DNA of 64,000 bases, from assembly GCF_000378965.1 (NCBI RefSeq), contig NZ_KB900536.1:2162052-2226051 (forward strand), written 5' to 3'. Each line of letters starts with the position of its first letter. The stretch's first letter is position 1. This DNA comes from Thioalkalivibrio thiocyanodenitrificans ARhD 1 (lineage in GTDB: Bacteria; Pseudomonadota; Gammaproteobacteria; Ectothiorhodospirales; Ectothiorhodospiraceae). The notes below the pieces were generated by a model that saw nothing but the letters and a program-made list of their open reading frames with translations, ran no database searches and had not been told where the DNA came from. The position numbers were made by a program, and so were the translations under genes. Below, in pieces: positions 34,763-44,417 of the stretch.

Positions 34763-35107
34763 TCAGTCCAGGCCCGCGTCGTGGCCGTAGCGCAACACAC
34801 GCACGTTCTCCAGTGTCACCAGGGCGCTGCCCAGCATGGGGACGAGCCGCTCCAGAAAGCCCTTGATGCGCGCCTCGGCGTCGACCATCTCGATCACGAC
34901 GGGGAGATCCTCGGACAGGCGCAGGATCTTCGCCGTGTGCAGCCGGCTGGAGCGCCCGTAACCCATGGGCCCGCGCAGCAACGTGGCGCCGGCCAGGCCC
35001 TGCTCGCGGGCCTCGAGCACGATGGCCTCGTGCAGGGGCCTGCCCTCGAACTCGTCCGATTCGCCGATGAAGATGCGCAGCAGGGTCGCCTGGACGTAGT
35101 CGGTCAT
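34763..35107 (-). CDS. DUF190 family protein
   Basis: The 114-residue protein matches DUF190, a small PII-like ferredoxin fold (LLRIFIGESDEFEGRPLHEAIV, GATLLRGPMGYG, LPVVIEMVDAE). It overlaps the fluC gene upstream by four bases, an association common for this family. A regulatory link to fluoride export is inferred from the pairing; biochemical function is unknown. Confidence 0.88.
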   Translation of the reverse strand: MTDYVQATLLRIFIGESDEFEGRPLHEAIVLEAREQGLAGATLLRGPMGYGRSSRLHTAKILRLSEDLPVVIEMVDAEARIKGFLERLVPMLGSALVTLENVRVLRYGHDAGLD

Positions 35108-35523
35108 GAATCACTCCGCCTGAGCCGGTTCAAGCGCATGCCCGCGGCGTGTCCGGCCCACACGGCCGCGAGCCAGGCGGCGAGCGAGACGCCCACATAA
35201 AGCAGCGCCACACCGCTTCGCCCCTCACCGAACAGTAGCAGGGTTTCCAGGCTGAAGATGGAGAAGGTGGTAAACCCGCCGCAGAACCCGCCCAGCACGA
35301 ACTGGCGCGCGGCGGGTCGAGCCATGAGTCTGCCGCCCGGTTCCGTGAGCGCCGCGTACAGGCCGATCAGCCAGGAGCCCAGCACGTTGGCGATCAAGGT
35401 GCCCCAGGCAAAGGCGGGGCCCAGGGCGACGAGCGCCGCCACGGATACCAGGTGCCGGGTGACGGCCCCCAGCGCACTGCCCAGGGCCACGGCCAGGTAG
35501 ATGCGACCCGCACCCCCCTTCAT
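35104..35523 (-). CDS. crcB: Fluoride channel subunit FluC/CrcB (second of two)
   Basis: The 139-residue protein has four membrane helices with the pore motif GGFCGGFTTFSIFSLE and the N-terminal GSALGAVTRHLVS. It exports fluoride through a double-barrelled dimer. The start at 35523 makes an ATGA overlap with the other crcB gene and gives the usual family length. The basic extension upstream in the same frame is not used. Confidence 0.9.
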   Translation of the reverse strand: MKGGAGRIYLAVALGSALGAVTRHLVSVAALVALGPAFAWGTLIANVLGSWLIGLYAALTEPGGRLMARPAARQFVLGGFCGGFTTFSIFSLETLLLFGEGRSGVALLYVGVSLAAWLAAVWAGHAAGMRLNRLRRSDS

Positions 35524-35951
35524 GGTCCGCCTCCGAGAAGCGTCAGGGTCAGCGCGTGGCCGGCGGCGGCGGCGCCGAGGCACAGCGATACCGAGAGGAT
35601 CACGTTGGCGGCCGCGCGTCGTCGCTCACCCTCGCGCAACAGGGCAAGGGTCTGGAGGCTGAACGAGGATACCGTGGTGTAGCTGCCGAGCACCCCCACC
35701 ACCAGGGCCGCCCACAATGACACCGTGAGCCCGTGTCCGTCTCCCGGAGGCAGCAGGGCCGCGAGCACACCGATGCAGAGGGCGCCGCTCACGTTCACGG
35801 CCATGGTGCCCCAGGGGAAGGTCTCGCCGACGGCGCGCCCCACCACCCCCGAGAGCCAGTAGCGGGTCAGCCCGCCGACAAATCCGCCCAGGGCGATCAT
35901 CGCGAGCAGCGCGGGACTCAATCCCGGCACCGGCAGCGGACCCTCCATCAC
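35520..35951 (-). CDS. crcB: Fluoride channel subunit FluC/CrcB (first of two)
   Basis: The 143-residue, four-helix protein has GGFVGGLTRYWLS and GVLGSYTTVSSFSLQ, the diverged pore motif of a FluC paralogue. Two neighbouring, non-identical crcB genes usually specify opposite membrane orientations that assemble as an antiparallel heterodimer. I saw no convincing fluoride riboswitch in the 300 bases upstream. Confidence 0.9.
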   Translation of the reverse strand: MMEGPLPVPGLSPALLAMIALGGFVGGLTRYWLSGVVGRAVGETFPWGTMAVNVSGALCIGVLAALLPPGDGHGLTVSLWAALVVGVLGSYTTVSSFSLQTLALLREGERRRAAANVILSVSLCLGAAAAGHALTLTLLGGGP

Positions 35952-36130
35952 CGGCCCCGACGCGCCGCGGGGGCGGTGACGCGAAGCCGCGCTTCCGCCC
36001 GACTCACGGGGGACCGGCCGTCAGTTGGCAGCAGAACGTGCGTCATGGGCGTCCATTGATAGCAGAAGTCGCGCCGCAAAACCCGTCGTTCCTGTGCCTG
36101 CTGTTGAGTTCGAAGTTCAAGGTTCAATGT

Positions 36131-36235
36131 TCAAGGTTCAAAGTTCAAAGGGAGAGGCGGGAACCGAATGCGGCTTCTCACCCGCGAGTCCGTTGCATTT
36201 CCTTTGAGCATTGAACTTTGAACTTTGAACCTTGA
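36131..36235. repeat. Inverted-repeat element of GTTCAAA words
   Basis: TCAAGGTTCAAAGTTCAAAG (36131-36150) is the exact complement of 36216-36235. Further GTTCAA words extend the left arm to about 36107. It sits between the crcB promoter region and the CPBP protease gene. Confidence 0.9.
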
Positions 36236-36277
36236 TTTCCAAGCCCGTCGGACAAACGAGGCGGGGCGCCCCCGATC

Positions 36278-37705
36278 TCAGCGATAGAACAGCATCAACG
36301 TGGATACCGCCAGCGCGTTGCCGATGGCATGCGCCGCCATGCCCGGCAGCAGGCTGCGGAAACGCTCGAAGCTCCAGGCGAGCACCAGGCCGCTCCAGAA
36401 CACCGACAGCATGGCGGTCATGGAATACAGGTGCAGGCCGCTGAACAGGGCGGCGGAGAGCACGATGGCCAGCCAGGGCCGCATCACGCTCCTGAGCGTC
36501 ACATAGACCAGACCCCGGAAGGCGATCTCCTCGATCACCGCGGCCCACACCACCGCGTTGAACCCCGTGATCAGCGTATTGCGCAGGGAGCCGAACAGGG
36601 CCAGTTCGTGTATGCCGTGGGACCAGTGGCCCTCCAGCCCGGCGGCCCACCCGAGCCAGGCAATGACCATGTTGCCGCCCCACTGGATGGCCAGCACCAC
36701 GAGGGTCACTGCGGCGAGGGCGCGCAGTCCCACACCGGAAAGGCTCAGCCCGAAGGCCTGCACATAGCCGATGCCCCGCGGGCGCAGCAGGTGCCGGTGG
36801 ATGAGCCACAGCATGGGCAGGGCGACCACCAGCGTGCTCCACATGGAGAGGATGCCGGGGCGGAAGTAATGCTGCTGAAACAGGCTCAGACCCAGGGCGA
36901 TGAGTACCGCGTAGAGGGCCGCACGCACCCCCACGGCAAGACCCTGGAGCGGCGCCCAGGGTTGATCCAGCACCGCCGCGCGCCAGGGCGGCGGCCGGGT
37001 GAACACCCGGGCCCGCACCAGCAGGATGATCCCCGCGCCAAGGGTGCCCGCCACGAATGCGGCGAGCCAGCGCAGGCGCTCGCGCATCTCTGTACCCCGT
37101 ACCGCGAGGGCGGTGCGGAAGGCCCCGGCGGTCTCCAGGTCCCCCGCCCGCTCGGCCAGACGCATGCGCAGATGGTCGCGCCCCCAGCCGCCGGGCACCA
37201 TGCGTGCGCCATAACGCAGCTCGGCTGGGATGAGCGTCTCACCTTCCACCCCGTAGGCATGGGCCAGGGTGGCCCGGAGCACGTCCTCCTCCGGCCCGCT
37301 GCCCAGGGTCTGCAATCCCTCGACGAAGGCCTCGACCCGGCCGGTCTCGGCCAGCGCGATCAGCCAGCGTGCGCGGGTGTTCTGTTCATTCCAGGGGCGG
37401 GTGCGGGACGGGTTGCGGGCGAACCATTCCAGCGTCTCCGCGTAGATATCGATGGACTTGCGCTCCACCGCCTCCCGGGGGCCGAACAGCATCCGGTGCA
37501 TGGCGCGTTCCCACGCGGGCACGGTCTCGTAGCCGCCATAGAAATACAGGTGCCGGTCGGCCTTACGGCCCGCGGACTCGCCCACGAAGCGCAACCCCGA
37601 GGGGCCCTCACTGATCGCGGCCGGGTACAAGGTGAACACCATGACACCGGCCACCAGCAACGCCAACAGGCCGGTGAACCATGGATTGGGTCGGGTTTCC
37701 CCCAT
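36278..37705 (-). CDS. CPBP-family intramembrane metalloprotease
   Basis: The C-terminal 230 residues form the CAAX-protease/bacteriocin-processing domain. It has the glutamate pair in AVIEEIAFRGLVYV and histidines in FSGLHLYS and HAIGNAL. Before it lies a soluble, probably periplasmic region of about 200 residues between an N-terminal helix (TGLLALLVAGVMVFTLY) and a second one (LAAFVAGTLGAGIILLV). The start at 37705 follows GAGG; 37714 is the alternative. Substrate unknown. The extra domain is unlike the compact members of the family. Confidence 0.85.
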   Translation of the reverse strand: MGETRPNPWFTGLLALLVAGVMVFTLYPAAISEGPSGLRFVGESAGRKADRHLYFYGGYETVPAWERAMHRMLFGPREAVERKSIDIYAETLEWFARNPSRTRPWNEQNTRARWLIALAETGRVEAFVEGLQTLGSGPEEDVLRATLAHAYGVEGETLIPAELRYGARMVPGGWGRDHLRMRLAERAGDLETAGAFRTALAVRGTEMRERLRWLAAFVAGTLGAGIILLVRARVFTRPPPWRAAVLDQPWAPLQGLAVGVRAALYAVLIALGLSLFQQHYFRPGILSMWSTLVVALPMLWLIHRHLLRPRGIGYVQAFGLSLSGVGLRALAAVTLVVLAIQWGGNMVIAWLGWAAGLEGHWSHGIHELALFGSLRNTLITGFNAVVWAAVIEEIAFRGLVYVTLRSVMRPWLAIVLSAALFSGLHLYSMTAMLSVFWSGLVLAWSFERFRSLLPGMAAHAIGNALAVSTLMLFYR

Positions 37706-37861
37706 GAGCCTCATGGACCGTGGCGCGATCCGCAGGTTCCCGGGCCCGGTTGGTGCGCCGCGGAGCCGGCGGATGCGTCGACGCGACCGGCGGGTCACAA
37801 AGCCCCCGGGTTTGGTTTAAGGTTAGGAGAGTATTCTTCACCGGTCGAGCGGAGGACAACC

Positions 37862-38347
37862 ATGGCTCAGTCGGATTACCGGGTCACACTCACCGGACCC
37901 TCGGCCTCCGGCGTGCCGCCGGACCAGGCCCGGGCGGCGCTGGCGCGGCTGTTCAAGCTGCCTGACGACCGGGTGCAGGCGCTGCTGGCCGAGCTCCCGG
38001 TGGTGATCAAGAAGGGCCTGGACGAGGCCACCGCCCGCAAGTACCAGGCCGTCCTGCAGCAGGCCGGCTGGCGCGCGGAGATCAGTGCACCCGGATCATC
38101 CTCCACCTACGCTCCGCCGGGCGGAGGGGCGGCGGGCACGGCCCTGGAGGCCACCCTGGCACCGCCAGGCGCGCTCATGGCCGACCCCCGGGATGTCCCG
38201 CCGCTGGAGGTGGACCTTTCCGGTCTGACCCTGGCCGAGCCCGGCGCGCAGATCGGGGAATCCCGCGAGGCGGCCCCGCTGCGGGTGGACCTCTCCGGCC
38301 TCACCCTGGCCGAGCCCGGCGCCCGCCTGGACAAGGATCCGTCCTGA
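37862..38347 (+). CDS. L7/L12-like domain protein with tandem C-terminal repeats
   Basis: In this 161-residue protein residues 1-75 resemble the ribosomal L7/L12 C-terminal fold: ARLFKLPDDRVQALLAELP, VIKKGLDEATARKYQAVLQQAGW. After a glycine-rich linker come two copies of the unit (V)DLSGLTLAEPGA, at about residues 118 and 143, with a weaker preceding version ending ATLAPPGAL. No signal peptide is seen. I do not know a function; the fold suggests a protein-protein adaptor. Confidence 0.75.
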   Translation: MAQSDYRVTLTGPSASGVPPDQARAALARLFKLPDDRVQALLAELPVVIKKGLDEATARKYQAVLQQAGWRAEISAPGSSSTYAPPGGGAAGTALEATLAPPGALMADPRDVPPLEVDLSGLTLAEPGAQIGESREAAPLRVDLSGLTLAEPGARLDKDPS

Positions 38348-38566
38348 CGCGCCGGGTTCCACCCGTTTGCCGGGCAACCCGGATCCGCGCGCGGCGGGGA
38401 CGACCGCGACCGCGTTGAACACCTGCGGGCAATGGGCGCCGGATCACCTTCACGCTTCGCGGCACCCGCGCCAACTTCCCCGGGGAACTCCGCCCGCCCG
38501 CCGGACACGAAAGGTGCATGAGGCCTGTGACGGCCGCCACCGGTCGGTTTTCAACGGGAGACGCCC

Positions 38567-39697
38567 ATGACTCATCGCAGCCACTTGAGCCTGGCATTCG
38601 CCGTACTCGCCTTCGGCCTTGCCGCCGCCTGCGCCGCCGACACCCGCTTCGACACCCGGGAGCACGTGGTGCGCATGGTGGAGGTCGCCGACAACCTGGA
38701 ACATCCCTGGTCCCTGGCCTTTCTGCCCGGCGGCGACATGCTGATCACGGAACGGCCCGGCCGGTTGCGGATCCTGCGCGACGGTGTACTGCTGGCGGAC
38801 CCGGTACCCGGTCTTCCGGAGATCCGCGCCATCCGCCAGGGCGGACTGCTGGACCTGGCCGTCCATCCGGAGTTCGAGGCCAATCGCCTCCTGTACTGGT
38901 CCTACTCCGCCGACCACGGGCGCGGCGTGACCACCCATGTGGCCCGGGGGCGCCTCGAGAACGATGCGCTGCACGACGTGGAGGTCCTGTTCATCGCCGA
39001 GCCGGCTTCCGACGGCGGCCGCCACTTCGGCTCCCGGCTGCTGTTCGACCGCGTGGGTTATCTCTACATCACCGTGGGTGACCGCGGCGAGATGGAGCGC
39101 GCCCAGGCGCTGGACGACCACGCCGGCACCACCATCCGCCTGCACGACGACGGGCGCACTCCCGGGGACAACCCGTTCACGGACCGTGACGACGCCCGGC
39201 CGGAGATCTACACTTACGGCAACCGCAACGCCCAAGGCATGGCCCTCCACCCGGAGACCGGCGCCGTCTGGCAGAACGAGCATGGCCCCCGGGGTGGCGA
39301 CGAGGTCAATCTCATCCGCCCCGGTGTGAATTACGGCTGGCCGGTGATCACCCACGGGATCGACTATTCCGGCGCCACCATCGGCGAAGGCATCACCGAG
39401 AAAGAAGGCATGGCGCAACCGGTACACCACTGGACGCCGTCCATCGCGCCTTCCGGCATGGCCTTCTATACCGGCGACAGATTTCCGCGCTGGCGGGGCG
39501 ACCTGTTCGTGGGCGCCCTCGCCCGCACCCATGTGGCCCGGCTGGTGATGGAGGGTGATCGCGTGGTGGACGAGGAACCGCTCTTCCGGGAGCTGGGCCA
39601 GCGAATCCGCGACGTACGCCAGGGGCCCGACGGCTACCTGTGGCTGCTGACAGACCATCGCAACGGCCGGCTGCTGCGCCTGGAGCCGGCAGACTGA
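38567..39697 (+). CDS. PQQ-dependent sugar dehydrogenase (soluble aldose dehydrogenase type)
   Basis: The 376-residue protein has a signal peptide (about residues 1-24) and a six-bladed propeller of the GdhB/YliI family. Motifs are [61 protein letters not shown] and [19 protein letters not shown]. It would oxidise aldoses in the periplasm if PQQ is available; no pqq gene is in the window. It is 25 bases upstream of msrA. Confidence 0.88.
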   Translation: MTHRSHLSLAFAVLAFGLAAACAADTRFDTREHVVRMVEVADNLEHPWSLAFLPGGDMLITERPGRLRILRDGVLLADPVPGLPEIRAIRQGGLLDLAVHPEFEANRLLYWSYSADHGRGVTTHVARGRLENDALHDVEVLFIAEPASDGGRHFGSRLLFDRVGYLYITVGDRGEMERAQALDDHAGTTIRLHDDGRTPGDNPFTDRDDARPEIYTYGNRNAQGMALHPETGAVWQNEHGPRGGDEVNLIRPGVNYGWPVITHGIDYSGATIGEGITEKEGMAQPVHHWTPSIAPSGMAFYTGDRFPRWRGDLFVGALARTHVARLVMEGDRVVDEEPLFRELGQRIRDVRQGPDGYLWLLTDHRNGRLLRLEPAD

Positions 39698-39722
39698 ACC
39701 CGCTTCCGGGAGGACACGATCC

Positions 39723-40382
39723 ATGTTCGGATTCATGAAGCCCGCCCTGATGCCCCGTCCGGAAGAGGCGCTCCCCGGCCGGGCGGACGCCATGCCCGTG
39801 CCGGAACGCCACGCGGTGCTCGGCACACCGCTCACCCCGCCCTGGCCCGAGGGCTTCGAGGAGGCTGTCTTCGGGCTGGGCTGTTTCTGGGGCGCGGAGA
39901 AGGCCTTCTGGGCACTACCCGGCGTGTACACCACGGCGGTGGGCTACGCGGCGGGCTTCACCCCGAACCCCACCTACCGGGAGGTATGCAGCGGTCGTAC
40001 CGGCCACAACGAGGTGGTGCGCGTGGTCTACGACCCTGCGAAGATCACGTTTGCGGACCTGCTCAGGGTGTTCTTGGAAACCCACGACCCCACCCAGGGG
40101 ATGCGCCAGGGCAACGACGTGGGCACCCAGTACCGCTCGGGCATCTACGTGAGCGGGCCGGACCGGCAGGCCGAGGCGAAGGCCTCCATGCACGCCTACG
40201 CGGCCGCGCTTGCCGACCGGGGCCTCGGACCCGTCACCACGGAGATCCGCGACGCCGCGGAATTCTACTACGCCGAGGACTACCATCAGCAGTACCTGGC
40301 CAGGAACCCGGGTGGCTACTGCGGCCTGGGCGGCACCGGTGTAACCTGCCCCGACTGGAGCCCGCGGGATGCCGGTGCCTGA
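39723..40382 (+). CDS. msrA: Peptide methionine-S-sulfoxide reductase
   Basis: The 219-residue protein has the catalytic GCFWG motif (Cys54) and [19 protein letters not shown]. The end [16 protein letters not shown] carries resolving cysteines. It repairs oxidised methionine (S-isomer). An N-terminal stretch of about 40 residues precedes the core, as in E. coli MsrA, with no export signal. It shares an operon with the sugar dehydrogenase and a DUF924 gene. Confidence 0.95.
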   Translation: MFGFMKPALMPRPEEALPGRADAMPVPERHAVLGTPLTPPWPEGFEEAVFGLGCFWGAEKAFWALPGVYTTAVGYAAGFTPNPTYREVCSGRTGHNEVVRVVYDPAKITFADLLRVFLETHDPTQGMRQGNDVGTQYRSGIYVSGPDRQAEAKASMHAYAAALADRGLGPVTTEIRDAAEFYYAEDYHQQYLARNPGGYCGLGGTGVTCPDWSPRDAGA

Positions 40383-40938
40383 GGCGGACCCCGCCGCGGG
40401 GGCGGCGCAGATCCTGGAGTTCTGGTTCGCCGGGCGCATCCGTTCCCGCTGGTTTCATTCCACCCCGCAACTGGACCGGGAGATCCGGGAACGCTTCGAG
40501 CCCCTGTGGCGGCAGGCGGCCGCGGGGGATCTGGATCACTGGGGCGACACCGCCGAGGGTGCCCTGGCCCTGGCCATCCTGCTGGACCAGTTTCCCCTGA
40601 ACATGTTTCGCGGCACGCCCGAGTCCTTCTCCACGGAGGCCGCCGCACGCGCAGTGGCCGACGCCGCCATCGCCCGGGGCCTCGACCGGGAACTGAGCCC
40701 GGATCAGAAAGCCTTCCTGTACATGCCCTTCATGCACAGCGAGTCCCTGACGGATCAGGAGCGTTCCCTGGAACTGTTCTCCCGGCCGGGCCTGGAACAC
40801 AACCGCCAATGGGCCGGACATCACCGGGACATCATTGCCCGCTTCGGGCGATTCCCTCACCGCAACGCCATCCTAGGCCGGGAAAACACCGCCGGGGAGC
40901 AGGCCTGGCTCGACAGCGACGACGCCTACCGCGGTTGA
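40369..40938 (+). CDS. DUF924 family protein
   Basis: The 189-residue protein matches DUF924, an all-helical fold with TPR-like repeats: [70 protein letters not shown]. Its ATG overlaps the msrA end by 14 bases. Function is unknown; it is widespread and usually cytoplasmic. Confidence 0.9.
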   Translation: MPVPEADPAAGAAQILEFWFAGRIRSRWFHSTPQLDREIRERFEPLWRQAAAGDLDHWGDTAEGALALAILLDQFPLNMFRGTPESFSTEAAARAVADAAIARGLDRELSPDQKAFLYMPFMHSESLTDQERSLELFSRPGLEHNRQWAGHHRDIIARFGRFPHRNAILGRENTAGEQAWLDSDDAYRG

Positions 40939-41295
40939 TCGGGCGCAAGGACCTTGGGCGGGATTGTCTAGTTCACGGACCCCGATCCCGGACCTGATGT
41001 GTCTCGGGAAGTAAAGGCGGATTTGCCACAGAGGGCACAGAGGAAAAGACCTGAACGACTGCAGATCAGGCGCATCATCATCCCGCCTGCAAAGCCCCGG
41101 CCCATCGGCAACGCCTCGCTTTCGCATTAAACCTCTGTGACCTCTGTGCCCTCTGTGGCTGATCATTTCTGATACTGAAACCTCTGTGGCCGACCCTGGC
41201 CGATCCTGAATGGCTTCACGCCCCATTGCATCCTGCGCGGTTCGCCGTGCCAATCGCCTGTTTATTCCCGCACCGCCCGGGCCTAATATGGACCC
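40939..41295. other. Gene-free interval between DUF924 gene and lutA
   Basis: It holds the CACAGAGG inverted-repeat element (41025-41159) and an additional half-copy (CCTCTGTGGCC, near 41182). No coding region is supported. Confidence 0.7.
41025..41159. repeat. Inverted-repeat element of CACAGAGG words (copy 1)
   Basis: GCCACAGAGGGCACAGAGG (41025-41043) is exactly complementary to 41141-41159. The 97-bp centre has no gene. Confidence 0.92.
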
Positions 41296-42069
41296 ATGAC
41301 CACGACACCCGCCCCGCGCCATGTCGGCCTGTTCGTCACCTGCCTGGTGGATCTGTACAGACCCTCGGTGGGTTTCTCCGCGGTGAAGCTGCTGGAGCAG
41401 GCCGGCTGCCGGATGGAGGTGCCACCCGCCCAGACGTGCTGCGGGCAGCCCGCCTACAACAGCGGCGACAACCCCACCGCCGCCGACCTGGCCCGACAGG
41501 TGATCGAGGCCTTCGAACACTGCGACCACGTCGTGCTGCCTTCCGGCTCGTGTGCGGGCATGGTGCATGACTACCCGCGGCTGTTCGAAACCGAGCCCGA
41601 CTGGCAGATCCGCGCCAGGGCACTGGCGGACAAGACCTTCGAACTCACCAGCTTTCTCACCGACGTATGCGGCATGACCTCCGTCGACGCGCGCTATGCC
41701 GGCACCGTGACCTACCATGACAGCTGCTCCGGCCTGCGCCAGCTGGGCGTGAAGCGCCAGCCCCGCGACCTGCTGGCCACAGTGGACGGTCTGCAGCTCG
41801 ACGAGATGGCGGACGCCGAGGTGTGCTGCGGCTTCGGCGGCACATTCTGCGTCAAGTATCCGGAGATCTCCCGGCGCATGGTGTCCGACAAGTCCGACGC
41901 CATCACCGCCACCGGCGCGGACACGGTGCTGGGCGGCGACCTCGGCTGTCTGCTCAACATCGCCGGCCGGCTCAAGGCCGTGGACAGCCCGGTGAAGGTC
42001 TACCATGTGGCCGAGGTGCTGGCCGGTATGACGGATCATCCGGGTCTTGGGGAGCCCGAGATCAAATGA
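41296..42069 (+). CDS. lutA: Lactate utilization protein LutA (CCG-domain Fe-S subunit)
   Basis: The 257-residue protein has two CCG domains: TCCGQPAYNSGD with GSCAGMV, and HDSCSGLRQLG with VCCGFGGTFCVKYPEIS. It is the LutA/YkgE subunit of the LutABC system that oxidises L-lactate to pyruvate in the cytoplasm. The ATG lies 136 bases after the word-repeat element. Confidence 0.92.
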   Translation: MTTTPAPRHVGLFVTCLVDLYRPSVGFSAVKLLEQAGCRMEVPPAQTCCGQPAYNSGDNPTAADLARQVIEAFEHCDHVVLPSGSCAGMVHDYPRLFETEPDWQIRARALADKTFELTSFLTDVCGMTSVDARYAGTVTYHDSCSGLRQLGVKRQPRDLLATVDGLQLDEMADAEVCCGFGGTFCVKYPEISRRMVSDKSDAITATGADTVLGGDLGCLLNIAGRLKAVDSPVKVYHVAEVLAGMTDHPGLGEPEIK

Positions 42070-42077
42070 AAAGGCAA

Positions 42078-42210
42078 TTTGCCACAGAGGTCACAGAGGT
42101 CACAGAGGTCACAGAGGCAAGAGACAACAACCCGGCTGAGCACCTCCCACATGTGGATGTATACAAGCGCGCTTCATGACATTGTTTTTCTCTGTGCCCT
42201 CTGTGGCAAA
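42078..42210. repeat. Inverted-repeat element of CACAGAGG words (copy 2)
   Basis: Left arm TTTGCCACAGAGGTCACAGAG (given in two parts: TTTGCCACAGAGG and TCACAGAG, 42078-42098) and right arm 42190-42210 pair with one mismatch. The left side has extra GTCACAGAG words. It separates lutA from lutB inside the operon. Confidence 0.92.
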
Positions 42211-42227
42211 AAAGGTTTTCCGACAAC

Positions 42228-43655
42228 ATGACCCAGCCCCGTAGCCAGGAATTCAAGACCCGCGCCGTGGAAGCCCTTCGCGACGAGACGCTGCGCAGCG
42301 CGCTCGCGCGCGCAAAGGACGGGTTCGTGCTCAAGCGCCGGGTGGCCTTCGAGGCCCTGCCCGAGTACGAGGCGCTGCGCGATCGCGCCGTGGTCATCAA
42401 GAACCACGCCCTGGAAAACCTGGATTATTACCTGGAGCGCTACGAGGAGGCCGTCACCCGCCAGGGCGGGCACGTGCACTGGGCCGCCACCCCGGAGGAC
42501 GCCTGCCGCATCGTGGTGGAGATCTGCCGGGACGCCGGCGCCCGCAGCGTCACCAAGGGCAAGTCCATGGTGGGCGAGGAGGTGAACGTCAACGAGGCCC
42601 TGGAGGCCGCGGGGATGGAAGCGGTGGAGACGGACCTGGGCGAATACATCATCCAGCTGGCCGGGGAACTGCCCAGTCACATCATCGCCCCCGCCGTGCA
42701 CAAGACCCGGGGGCAGATCTCGGATCTCTTCCAGGAACACCACGCGAAATACGGCCTGACGGAGAGGCTCACCGAGATCCCGGACCTCGTCAACGAGGCC
42801 CGCCAGGTGCTGCGCCAGAAGTATCTGGATGCGGACGTGGGCATCACCGGCGCCAACTTCCTGATCGCCGAAACCGGCTCCAGCATCATCGTCACCAACG
42901 AGGGCAACGGTGATCTCACCAACACCCTGCCGAGAGTGCATGTCGTCACGGCGGGCATCGAGAAGGTGGTGCCCACCCTGGAGGATGCCACCACCCTGCT
43001 CCGCCTGCTGCCGCGCAGCGCCACGGGCCAGCAGATCACCAGCTACACCACCCTGTCCACCGGCCCGCGGCGCACCGATGATCCGGACGGCCCGGACCAG
43101 TACCACGTGGTGCTGGTGGACAACTGCCGTTCCGCCATGCTGAAGGACGAGTTCCGGGAGATGCTCCGCTGCATCCGCTGCGGGGCCTGTCTGAATCACT
43201 GTCCGGTATACGGGGCGGTCGGCGGACATGCCTATGGCTGGGTGTATCCCGGCCCCATGGGTTCGGTGCTCACGCCGCTCACACTGGGGCTTCGGGAAGC
43301 GCAGGACCTGCCCAACGCCTGCACGCTCAACGGCCGCTGCCGCGAAGTCTGTCCGGTGCGCATCCCCCTGCCGGACCTGTTGCGCACCTTGCGCCATCGG
43401 CAGTTCGAGCATCACCTGGGTACTCGCCGTGCCCGCTGGGCGCTGGCTGCCTGGGGCTGGCTGGCCCGCCGCCCGGGGCTCTATCGGCAGGTGACGGCCC
43501 TGCAGGCGCGCGCGCTCGCATTCCTTGCCGGACGGCGCGGCCGCCTCGACGCCCTGCCGCTGGCCCGTGCCTGGTTCCGGGGCGGGCGCGTCTTGCCCGC
43601 GCCCCAGGGCGACACCTTCATGGCCGCCTGGAAACGCAGGGAGAAGGACCAATGA
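42228..43655 (+). CDS. lutB: Lactate utilization protein LutB (ferredoxin-type Fe-S subunit)
   Basis: The 475-residue protein has an N-terminal LUD domain (GASITK-like RSVTKGKSMVGEEVNVNEAL, ETGSSIIVTNEGNGDL). It also has two 4Fe-4S motifs, CIRCGACLNHCPVYG and CTLNGRCREVCPVRIP. It is the central electron-transfer subunit of LutABC. It ends in an ATGA overlap with lutC. Confidence 0.93.
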   Translation: MTQPRSQEFKTRAVEALRDETLRSALARAKDGFVLKRRVAFEALPEYEALRDRAVVIKNHALENLDYYLERYEEAVTRQGGHVHWAATPEDACRIVVEICRDAGARSVTKGKSMVGEEVNVNEALEAAGMEAVETDLGEYIIQLAGELPSHIIAPAVHKTRGQISDLFQEHHAKYGLTERLTEIPDLVNEARQVLRQKYLDADVGITGANFLIAETGSSIIVTNEGNGDLTNTLPRVHVVTAGIEKVVPTLEDATTLLRLLPRSATGQQITSYTTLSTGPRRTDDPDGPDQYHVVLVDNCRSAMLKDEFREMLRCIRCGACLNHCPVYGAVGGHAYGWVYPGPMGSVLTPLTLGLREAQDLPNACTLNGRCREVCPVRIPLPDLLRTLRHRQFEHHLGTRRARWALAAWGWLARRPGLYRQVTALQARALAFLAGRRGRLDALPLARAWFRGGRVLPAPQGDTFMAAWKRREKDQ

Positions 43656-44347
43656 GCGGGGCGCGTGACCACATCCTCGCCGCCATCCGGCGGGGGCTCG
43701 GACGCGGTCCCCTGTCGGCGGCGTCCCGGGAGGCCCTGGATGCGCGCCTGCGCCCCGGCGCGGGCGCGCAAGACAACCTCCGGCCCCGCCTGCCGGTAGG
43801 TGACCTGACCACGCTGTTCCGCTCGCGCCTGGAGGCGGCGGCAGGCTCGCTCGAGCCGCTGGACGCCGAGACCGGGGTGCCCGCGCGCGTGGCCACCTAC
43901 ATGACCGGGCGGGGACTGGCCGGTCCCGTCGCCGTGGCGCCGTCGCTGGAAACGCTGGATTGGCGGAGCGCAGAGCTCGAGCCGCGCTTCGGCCGAAGCT
44001 TCGGCGAGGAACCGTTGTGCGTGAGCCGCGCGTTCTGCGCCGTGGCCGAGACGGGCAGCCTCGTCCTGCTCTCCGGACCGGAGAATCCCACCACGCTCAA
44101 CTTCCTGCCGGACCATCACCTGGTGGTCCTTCACGCGGCCGATCTGGTCAGCCATCTGGAGGACGCATGGGACCGCATCCGCGCACGGGATGCCGTCTGG
44201 CCGCGCACGGTGAATCTCATCACGGGACCGTCACGCACCGCGGACGTGGAACAGACGATCCAGCTCGGGGCCCATGGGCCGAGAAGCCTGCACGTGCTAT
44301 GGGTCGAGTCCGACGTTCCGGAGTCGGTCGCCTCGCAGACCGGGTGA
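43652..44347 (+). CDS. lutC: Lactate utilization protein LutC
   Basis: The 231-residue protein has a C-terminal LUD domain with the typical AVAETGSLVLLSGPENPTTL and FLPDHHLVVLHAADLV, and TVNLITGPSRTADVEQTIQ. It is the third subunit of the L-lactate oxidation complex. A 16-bp copy of its 3' end (GACCGGGTGAAGGCGC) recurs at about 44571, beyond the MITE. Confidence 0.92.
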   Translation: MSGARDHILAAIRRGLGRGPLSAASREALDARLRPGAGAQDNLRPRLPVGDLTTLFRSRLEAAAGSLEPLDAETGVPARVATYMTGRGLAGPVAVAPSLETLDWRSAELEPRFGRSFGEEPLCVSRAFCAVAETGSLVLLSGPENPTTLNFLPDHHLVVLHAADLVSHLEDAWDRIRARDAVWPRTVNLITGPSRTADVEQTIQLGAHGPRSLHVLWVESDVPESVASQTG

Positions 44348-44417
44348 AGGCGCAGCCGTAGCCGGCAATGGCGCAATGCCCGTCCGGCAGGGAAAGGACA
44401 GACGGGATGCGCAGGGT

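Noticed and set aside
32608-34866. Plus-strand frame running across the exporter, DsrC-like and lysR genes
   Set aside because: It crosses three unrelated genes and a terminator in the wrong frame.
35952-36106. Fluoride riboswitch upstream of the crcB pair
   Set aside because: GGTGATGG occurs at the start of the first gene, but the required pseudoknot partners and the later CTGATGACTCC-like segment are not present.
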